IMG/VR virus record: IMGVR_UViG_3300049216_000181
Coordinates: 1 to 59,022 of that record
Length of the DNA stretch: 59,022 nucleotides
From: a virus
Direction: 5' to 3' (one strand)
The number at the start of each line of letters is the position of its first letter. Position 1 is the stretch's first letter. Positions 20,773-27,700 of this stretch are shown here, in pieces. The notes beneath the pieces were generated by a model. The model ran no database searches and was not told the origin of the DNA. It was given only the letters and a program-made list of their open reading frames with translations. Both the position numbers and the translations under genes were made by a program.

Positions 20773-21491
20773 CCCCCCGCCTCTTCATCGCCATTCCCAC
20801 CTACAACCGCCTCGCGATTGCCGAGCAGTGTATTCCGACGGTGCGGGATGGTATGGCGGATGGAGATGCGCTGGTGGTGTATGATGACGGATCGCAGGAG
20901 AAGCCGTGGGAAAGCCCAATCCTAGACAACACTCAGGGAATCTCCTTCGAGCGGTGCGAATCAATGGGCATCGACGCCCAGCGTCGGAAGCACATTTTGG
21001 AGTTCTGGAGGAACCGCGAGACACACGGCTGCACGCATTTATACCTGACTGACAGTGACGCATTTCACGATCCTTCGTGGCGCACGGTCGCGCTCGCGTT
21101 GCAAGCCGAACACGACGCTCCGGTGTGCTTGTATCGCACTCAGACGCACGCCGATTACCACAACAACATCTATCGCAATGTTCCGACCGAGAACGTAATC
21201 TGGCAGCGTTTCGCGCCCGGGGTGTCTTACTTGCTGACTCTCGCGCACTGCGAAATCCTGGCCTATCACATGCCTGAGAAAATCTCGTGGGACTGGTGGG
21301 TGCCGTCGATGCTCGGCTATCGCATGGCCATCAGCCGGGTGAGCTACTGCGACCACATCGACAGCGGCGGCCTGCATTCTCCGGAGAAAGGCATCGGCCC
21401 AGAACGGGCTACGAATCCTACTCCGTGGCTTGCATCCAAGCGGGAGGAGATTATCAATGCACTCAACGCGCAAGCTGGCCAAAAGCCTTAA
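20769..21491 (+). CDS. GT2-type glycosyltransferase, 240 residues
   Basis: From the ATG at 20769 (overlapping the previous TGA) it reads MTPRLFIAIPTYNRLAIAEQ, then ALVVYDDGSQEKPWE and LYLTDSDAFHDPSW with the D-x-D motif. These are the standard GT2 features. The C-terminal half (WDWWVPSMLGYRMAISR) is an aromatic-rich acceptor part. It probably adds a sugar in the same pathway as the three preceding genes. Confidence 0.8.
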   Translation: MTPRLFIAIPTYNRLAIAEQCIPTVRDGMADGDALVVYDDGSQEKPWESPILDNTQGISFERCESMGIDAQRRKHILEFWRNRETHGCTHLYLTDSDAFHDPSWRTVALALQAEHDAPVCLYRTQTHADYHNNIYRNVPTENVIWQRFAPGVSYLLTLAHCEILAYHMPEKISWDWWVPSMLGYRMAISRVSYCDHIDSGGLHSPEKGIGPERATNPTPWLASKREEIINALNAQAGQKP

Positions 21492-21502
21492 CATCCCCTA
21501 CC

Positions 21503-21940
21503 ATGTCCGACGTGCCATCTACCGCCGACGCGCCCGCGTTCACATTGTCCTCCGACCCCGCGCTCCTTGACCGCGAGTGGATCGTGCGCGAGGTGAAAGC
21601 GTCCTACTGGGGCGAGCCGCTGACGCCCGAGCAAATTTTGGGCGCGCTGGATGAGTCTTTAGTCATCGGCGCCTACGAGGCCGGCAAGCAAATCGGCTTC
21701 ATCCGCGCCGTGACCGACAGCCACATCTGGTCGAGCATCACGGACATGCTGGTAGAGGAGCCGCATCGCGGGAAGGGCGTGGGCACGGCGCTTCTCAAGG
21801 CGATGGTGGAGAACGATCGGATGAAAAAGACGCTGTGCATCCTTCAGGCCCGGCAGGCGGCGTGGCTCTGGTATTACAGGCATGCCGATTTCCACGTCAT
21901 CGACAAGGCCCACGGGATTATGCGGAGGATGCCGCGATGA
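21503..21940 (+). CDS. GNAT-family acetyltransferase, 145 residues
   Basis: From the ATG at 21503: a linker, then SLVIGAYEAGKQIGFIRAVT, SSITDMLVEEPHRGKGVGTAL (the R/Q-x-x-G-x-G/A acetyl-CoA motif, here HRGKGVGTAL), and a C-terminal YYRHADFHVIDKA strand. It uses acetyl-CoA to acetylate an amine. Position after glycosyltransferases suggests an amino-sugar substrate, but protein targets are possible. The stop overlaps the terminase start. Confidence 0.85.
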   Translation: MSDVPSTADAPAFTLSSDPALLDREWIVREVKASYWGEPLTPEQILGALDESLVIGAYEAGKQIGFIRAVTDSHIWSSITDMLVEEPHRGKGVGTALLKAMVENDRMKKTLCILQARQAAWLWYYRHADFHVIDKAHGIMRRMPR

Positions 21941-23781
21941 CGATCACCCGTGACGACATCCTGAATGCCTTCATCCGCAAATCCACCGGCGCGTGGATGG
22001 AGACCTATGGCAAAATCTGGGGGCGCGACCGCACCAAGGGGCTCATTACTCCGAAGCTGAATTTCCTCCAGCGCAAGATTCAGCGTGTGATTGAGAAGCT
22101 GGAGGACATGGAGCTGCCCATCCGCATCCTCGGCCTCAAGCCGCGCGCCCGGGGATCGACGACTTACTTCACCGCCCTCGGATACACCCTCATGCGGCGC
22201 ACCCCCACCTCAGCGGTTTTCATTGGCGGCCAGAGTGATCAAACCGTCGGTCTGTGGAACATGCTGAAGACCTACCACGCAAACGACCGATTTGACTGGG
22301 GAAACACCGGCGAGGTGAACGAAAAGGGCGCGATTTTCACCAACGGAAGCCGGGCAAAGAAAGAAACCGCCAAGGACGTGCAGGCGGGCATCGGCGACAC
22401 TTACCAGTTGCTGCACGCCACCGAGGCTGCACGCTGGTCTCAGTATGGCGTGGCCAATGCCGCGGACGTGATGGCGAACATCCTCAAGGCCGTCCCGATG
22501 CTGCCGCACACTTACGTCTTTCTGGAATCTACCGCCGAGTTCGCATCCGGCGATTTCTACGAACGCTGGATCGGCGCCATTGATGCGGATGATTTTCTCT
22601 CGGACAGGGTTGTTCCGAAACCCGGCGACTACATCCGCGTATTTGCAAGCTGGTTTGAGTTTGAGGAATCGCTGCTCCCGGGCGAAATGTCCGAGGAGGA
22701 GCGTCGCCACATCGAACTCACGCTGGATGCCGAGGAATGGTATCAGGGCGAGAAGGAGCTAAAGCAGCTTTATGGCGTGACCGAGGATGGCGTCACCCGG
22801 CTCGGAACCAGCGTGACCTGCGGCGACTGGATCGACCAGATCGCGTGGCGTCGGTATGCCATTGAGAAGGAGTGCAAAAAAGACCTCCAGAACTTCTGGC
22901 GCGATTACCCGCACTCTTGGCAGGATGCCTTTCTCAAGGCCGGAAATACGCGCTTCAACCAGGCGGGGCTCGCCGTGGCTCGCAAGCGGCTGCAAACCGT
23001 CGTCCCACTTCACGGCATCATTGAGGAGGGCAAGAATGGTCGCGCGGTCGCATTCCGGCAGTCCTCCCAAGGTGAGGCCGTGGTCACGATCTTCGAGAAG
23101 CCGAAGAACGGATGCAAATACATCCTGTCGGTTGATCCGATGACGGGCATCACGCAGACGGGCGGCAAAGAGCCTGACCGGCATGGCGTGTTCGTCATGC
23201 GGGCCGGATACTGGAACGAGAAAGGGAAGTGGTGCCGGCCGGCAACTGCGGCCCGAATTGTCCAGTGCCGCTTCGATATAGACGTTCTGGAGGTGCATGT
23301 GTGGCGGCTGGCCCGATACTATGGCGGCCACAGCGGCTGCATGATCGCGGTGGAAGTGAACATGGATCGCGGCATCATCGAACTGCTGAAGCTCCGCGGC
23401 GCCAACTTGTATGCGCGAGAGATTTTCAACCGCCGGGACTACAAGACCACGGAGGCGCTGGGCTTCCAGACAAACGAGCGCACCCGCGAGGCGATGGTCG
23501 AGACCCTGGCATCAGCCATCCGCGAATACGATGCGCCGGGACACGGCATCGACATTTGGTGCCCGCAGGCACTGGAGCAGTGCGAGAACTTCGTGCGAAA
23601 GAAGAACGGGCGAAGCGAGGCGGCGGATGGGCACAAGGATGACGATGTTATCGCCATCGCGCTCGGGCTAGAGCTGATCGAGCACGCGACGCCGTATTTC
23701 ATACAGCAGACGGCTGCGAGTGCCTGGTTCCAGCCGCCCAGTCGCAGCAACGTGCAGGCTGGGCCTGGGGCGTATTCTTAA
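21937..23781 (+). CDS. terL: Terminase large subunit, 614 residues
   Basis: ATPase domain: Walker A-like RARGSTTY (about residues 66-73) and the Walker B region TYVFLESTAEFASGDFYERW. Nuclease domain: ILSVDPMTGITQ (first D), MIAVEVNMDRGIIE, and KDDDVIAIALGL near the end, which together form the RNase H-like catalytic acidic set. It cuts and pumps DNA into the prohead through the portal. The start overlaps the GNAT stop (ATGA). Length is normal. Confidence 0.9.
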   Translation: MTITRDDILNAFIRKSTGAWMETYGKIWGRDRTKGLITPKLNFLQRKIQRVIEKLEDMELPIRILGLKPRARGSTTYFTALGYTLMRRTPTSAVFIGGQSDQTVGLWNMLKTYHANDRFDWGNTGEVNEKGAIFTNGSRAKKETAKDVQAGIGDTYQLLHATEAARWSQYGVANAADVMANILKAVPMLPHTYVFLESTAEFASGDFYERWIGAIDADDFLSDRVVPKPGDYIRVFASWFEFEESLLPGEMSEEERRHIELTLDAEEWYQGEKELKQLYGVTEDGVTRLGTSVTCGDWIDQIAWRRYAIEKECKKDLQNFWRDYPHSWQDAFLKAGNTRFNQAGLAVARKRLQTVVPLHGIIEEGKNGRAVAFRQSSQGEAVVTIFEKPKNGCKYILSVDPMTGITQTGGKEPDRHGVFVMRAGYWNEKGKWCRPATAARIVQCRFDIDVLEVHVWRLARYYGGHSGCMIAVEVNMDRGIIELLKLRGANLYAREIFNRRDYKTTEALGFQTNERTREAMVETLASAIREYDAPGHGIDIWCPQALEQCENFVRKKNGRSEAADGHKDDDVIAIALGLELIEHATPYFIQQTAASAWFQPPSRSNVQAGPGAYS

Positions 23782-23784
23782 TTT

Positions 23785-24087
23785 ATGCCAAACGTAATCG
23801 TAGTTAAAGTAGATGTCCGCCTCTTGGAGAAAGCTCGTTTCTTCGAGGGCAAGGAAAAGAACGGCCACAAGCCGCTTTATGCGGATCTGGTTCTCATACC
23901 CAAGAAAGAGGTAGGCCAGTATGGCGACACTCATTTCGTAGTGCAGTCGAAGAAGAAAGATGAGAACATCCAGATGCCGATTATCGGCTCGGCGACGGAG
24001 CTAGGCGGACAAGCGCCGAAACAGCAGGCCCCGTCCGCCCAGCGACCGCCGGCACAGGAGAATCTGGATGAAGATATCCCTTTCTAA
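23785..24087 (+). CDS. SSB-like protein with DEDIPF tail, 100 residues
   Basis: A compact beta-rich N-terminal part (MPNVIVVKVDVRLLEKARFF, then ADLVLIPKK) is followed by a Q/P/A-rich linker and the acidic-hydrophobic end DEDIPF. This tail is the hallmark by which SSB proteins recruit replication and repair proteins. The N-terminal domain is shorter than standard SSB and I cannot prove an OB-fold. Likely a single-strand binding or adapter protein. Confidence 0.6.
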   Translation: MPNVIVVKVDVRLLEKARFFEGKEKNGHKPLYADLVLIPKKEVGQYGDTHFVVQSKKKDENIQMPIIGSATELGGQAPKQQAPSAQRPPAQENLDEDIPF

Positions 24088-24089
24088 TT

Positions 24090-24245
24090 ATGAAAAAACT
24101 AAGACATGAATGGGCGTTTGAGTTTAATTTTAGCCGGAATCGTTACCTGCTTCCGTATTTCGCATACGGAGTTCTCGGCCATGATGGCGATTGGGCCATC
24201 GGGTTCATGGGGATATACGCAAAGAGAACCGTATATTGGGGTTAA
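24090..24245 (+). CDS. Small hypothetical protein, 51 residues
   Basis: ATG at 24090 lies two bases after the SSB-like stop. The product begins MKKLRHEWAFEFNFSRNRYL, then AYGVLGHDGDWAIGFMG and ends in WG; aromatic-rich and not clearly transmembrane. The next base block is operator-like site 7. A plus-strand frame at 24106 covering the same DNA is a shadow. Confidence 0.55.
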   Translation: MKKLRHEWAFEFNFSRNRYLLPYFAYGVLGHDGDWAIGFMGIYAKRTVYWG

Positions 24246-24247
24246 AT

Positions 24248-24262
24248 TCCCGCTTGACTGGA
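24248..24262. promoter_or_regulatory. Operator-like palindrome 7 (TCCCGC-TTG-ACTGGA)
   Basis: Two bases after the stop of the 51-residue gene and upstream of a terminator, tRNA and ncRNA. Identical in 15 bases to site 5. Confidence 0.6.
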
Positions 24263-24324
24263 CAAGTCTCGCGCCCCAGTTTGGCGTCCTCGTTCTTTGC
24301 TAATAGTGTGTGCATAGTCATAGC

Positions 24325-24353
24325 GCCGGCTCATTCGACATGGGTGAGCCGGC
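24325..24353 (+). terminator. Hairpin terminator GCCGGCTCA / TGAGCCGGC
   Basis: A perfect 9-bp stem with an 11-base loop followed by CTCATTTTCTC. It should stop plus-strand transcription from the terminase/SSB unit, or give a short transcript from site 7. Confidence 0.6.
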
Positions 24354-24447
24354 CTCATTTTCTCACCCGTCGCCGGAAAAACCAACAGGTCTTGAACGGA
24401 ACCTTAAGCGGGCATGAGGGCTTCGTCTTCGCGAGGGGACGAAGTAT

Positions 24448-24523
24448 GCTTCGGTAGCTCAGTAGGCAGAGCCGCTGTTCTGTAAACAGCAGGTCGGCGG
24501 TTCGATCCCGTCCCGAAGCTCCA
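24448..24523 (+). tRNA. tRNA-Thr (TGT), with C at position 33
   Basis: The cloverleaf is complete: acceptor GCTTCGG/CCGAAGC, D-arm GCTC-AGTAGGCA-GAGC, anticodon stem GCTGT/ACAGC, T-arm GGCGG-TTCGATC-CCGTC and encoded CCA. The loop TCTGTAA puts TGT in the anticodon position, reading ACA. Position 33 is C instead of the nearly universal U, so decoding may be altered. A 7-bp hairpin (CTTCGTC/GACGAAG, 24421-24444) lies just upstream and could mark processing. Confidence 0.85.
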
Positions 24524-24733
24524 ATTTACCCAACAACTACGCAGGTGCGCTGCGGCGAGGCAGCAGGAAGCTGAAATCCGAAAGGGTCTTCTAAGGCACT
24601 AAACCGCGAAAGCGGCTTCCGCGCTGCATCTAGGCGTCAGTATCATGGAGGATAGCCTACGCCGATGATCCTCACTCGGGCCTCTCGCGTTGGGTTAGCC
24701 CCGCTGGCTTCGGCTGGCGGGGCTTTCTTTTTG
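24524..24733 (+). ncRNA. Candidate structured non-coding RNA downstream of the tRNA
   Basis: No ORF fits, but the sequence can fold as a set of hairpins: GCTGC/GCAGC, AUCC-GAAA-GGGU and CCGC-GAAA-GCGG (both with GNRA loops) enclosed by GGAAG/CTTCC, and a later GAGGAT/ATCCTC or TAGGC/GCCTA stem. It ends in a strong terminator hairpin. It would be co-transcribed with the tRNA. I do not recognise the family. Confidence 0.5.
24697..24733 (+). terminator. Rho-independent terminator AGCCCCGC...GCGGGGCT + T-run
   Basis: The stem AGCCCCGC/GCGGGGCT with TGGC-TTCG-GCTG in between is followed by TTCTTTTTG. It ends the tRNA/ncRNA transcript 38 bases before the large virion gene. Confidence 0.8.
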
Positions 24734-24770
24734 ACAATCCCCATCCCCGTATCCACACACACGGATACAA

Positions 24771-27700
24771 ATGCCAACCAGTCCCACCAGACCGCCGCCT
24801 TCAATGGCGCCGCGAGCCGGTTCGACTCTGCCTCCTGATGATGAGGACGAGGAGGATAACGTGCTTCCCGGCGGTGTGATGCCGCCTCCTGTGAGGCCGA
24901 TTTCGCCGGTGGCCCGCGCTCGTCCTGTGCTGGACGCAGGCCGTCTTTCCGATGATCCGCAGGAGCGCGCTAAGCAGTCGATGGCCCGTGCCGAGGCTGA
25001 CTTTGAAGCCAAGCAGCGGGCGGTGAATCCTTTCCTGTATTCCGGCGCCGTCAAGTCGCTGGCGAAGGTCGGCGGACGGCGTTACATGGACCGAGCGGTT
25101 CAGGCCGGCGAGGCGGCTTACGCCGACCAAGTTCAGGCCGAGCGAGCGCGGGCCGTAGCCGAGCGCCAGCAGCAGGTGGAAGCACAGAAGGCACAGAACG
25201 CCCAGCGCGAGGCCCAGATGCGCGGAACGCGGCAGCAGTTCTACACCGACCCCTACGGCAACATTCAGCCGGTGCTCGATCCGACTGGCCGCCCGCTTTA
25301 CCGCCCGACCACTTGGAGCGCCAGCAAGCACCCGAAGGACGGTCGGCCCGTGATGGAGATGCTGGACCAATACGGCCAGCGCCAGTTCAAGGATTATCCG
25401 CTGGTGACGACGGATGACCCGAACGACATGCAGATGCACTGGAACGTGGACGGCGAGTTCGTCCCGGCCATGAGCATTGACGATGCGATAAAGCGTGGTG
25501 GGAAGATTGCCAAGCAGGCCCGGGTTGCGCGGGAGCAGAAGCTGAAGGCCCAGATTCGGGAGTCCACGGCTCCGGCTAGGCGAGAGGTCGAGGCCGTTGA
25601 CCTTGAGATTGCGACCAAGCGTGCTGAGGTGGCTGATCTAAATCGCCGCTCGGAGGAGCTGGCGCGCGCTGGTGACGCTGTGCGCGCCGCAGAAATGGCA
25701 AACTCCGCACTCGCCTTGGAGGATGAGCTTAACAATAATGCCGGCGAACTAGGGGCTCGCAAGCGGCTGGCTGATGCCCGGTATGGCTATGAGAAAATCC
25801 GCGCCGAGCGGGATGGCCACTTGGTCAACCGTCAGGAGATCGCCGACCGGCTGATTGCCGAGGGCATCGACCCGGCTTCTGATCCCGGTTACCAAGCTAA
25901 CGAGAAGGCACTGGCGCAGGTCGAGAAGACGCTGGGCTACGCCAAGGCTGCACTGGGGCGCATGGGGCAGCCGGTGGTGGCCCAGCCCGCGACCCCGGTG
26001 GCTGCCGAACCAGAGAGCCGAATCAAGTCCGTAGGAAAGGCGCTCGCTCGTGGCGCCACCGCTGAACGCATCTATGCTGCCGGCGAGGGCCTTGCGCGTC
26101 TTATGGAGGGCATCGGCCGCACGGGCTGGATTCCCGGATTCGGCGCCGCCCCGCGCGGCATGGAAGGCGCGGCGAGGTGGTATGGCAATGCTACGCGGGA
26201 TGTGCGAAAGGCCATCCGCGAGGCACTGCCGCTGGACGAGGAGTTCTCGCGTTCGCTCACTGGACAAGTTTCCCAAGGCATCGGCCAAGCCATTGGCACG
26301 CTCCTGACCGCCGCGCTTGGGCCTGCTGGTCTTGCGGTCGCATCCATCGGACAGATTTACGATGAAGCGTATCAGGACGCCAAGCAGGCCGGCGCCAGCG
26401 ATTCCGAGGCCAATGCAGCGGCGGTTAAGTATCTGCCGGCCGCGGGACTCGATTTCCTTTCCGACCGTCTCGTGGTGGGTCGGATTATGAAGCCACTGGT
26501 CGGCAAGATGACCGTGGGCGCCGTGCTAAAGGACATCTTGGTTTCTGCCGTCGCGGAAGGCGCCACCGAAGGCGCGCAGCAGGCGTATCTCAATCAGGTC
26601 GCGTCGAAGCTGGCGGGCTACGACCCGAATCGCGTGTTCGACAAGGAGGTTTACGATTCGATGCTGGTGGGTGCGATCACTGGCGGCGTCGTGACGGGTG
26701 CTGGTCGTGGAGCCCGTGCGGCGCTATCGGGCGGCGAACCCGAAGGCGGCAACGTCCAGACGCCGGAGCAGCCGCCAGTTGAGGGTGGTCCTCCGGCTAC
26801 CCAGACCCCGGAACAGGCGCAGGCGGAGGCTGAATTTCAGCGGGCGCTGGCGGAGGAGCCGGTGGCCGCCGCAGAGGCCGCGCCCACCCCAGAAGCCGCT
26901 CCAGCCCCCGTGCAGGAAGCCCAGCCCGCGCCGACCGAGCAACCACAGCCCGCCGAACAGCCCGCGGCCGAGGAACTCCCGGCTGGCCGTCCTCCCGTCG
27001 TCGAACAATCGCCGGAAGCCACCGCCACCGACCGTCGCCAATACGACATGCTCCAGCGCCGCATGAGCGAACTGCTCAAGCGTGGGGGTGCCGACGCCGT
27101 GGGCTCGCCCGAATACCAAGCCGCGTGGCAGGCCAGCGAGGACATCAAGAACCGGCATGGCGGGATGCCGCCGGGGGAGGTGGCGGGGGAACCGCGCCCA
27201 GTTTCTCAACCATCAACCGAGGAAACCCAAAATGCCAGCATCCAGCAAAGCGCAACTCAGGTGGGTGAACAGCCCGTCGGGACACAAGGCCCTCGGATCG
27301 AAGGGGGTTCGGGAGTGGAACAAAGCGTCGAAGGGATTGAACCTCCCCGAGCGCAAGCATCCGCCGTCCCCGGTGAGCCGAGCGTTTCGTCCCAAGAAGT
27401 AGCTCGTCCCACCGCCGAACTCCGCCGGAACAATGCCGACTTGGGCCAGAAGCCCGTCGCCCAGCTTTCCCGCGCCGAGAAATATGCCGAGCTTGAGGCG
27501 GCAGGCGTCAAGCAATACAAGGGCAAGCCGGTGTCTGAACTCAACCCGGCGGAACTCAGCGCGGCGGTAGGACAGGCTCGACGCGGAGGCGAATCCCAGC
27601 CGCTCCTGACCGAGCGGGCCGAGGCCGCGCTACGCAAGGCCAAGATCGACACTCGCGGAAAGGTGTTCGACGTGACCGGCGCCACTGCCGCTGCCGCTTG

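Noticed and set aside
24106-24457. Plus-strand frames at 24106-24303 and 24191-24457
   Set aside because: They overlap the better 51-residue gene, the operator-like site, the terminator and the tRNA 5' region, and their products look random.
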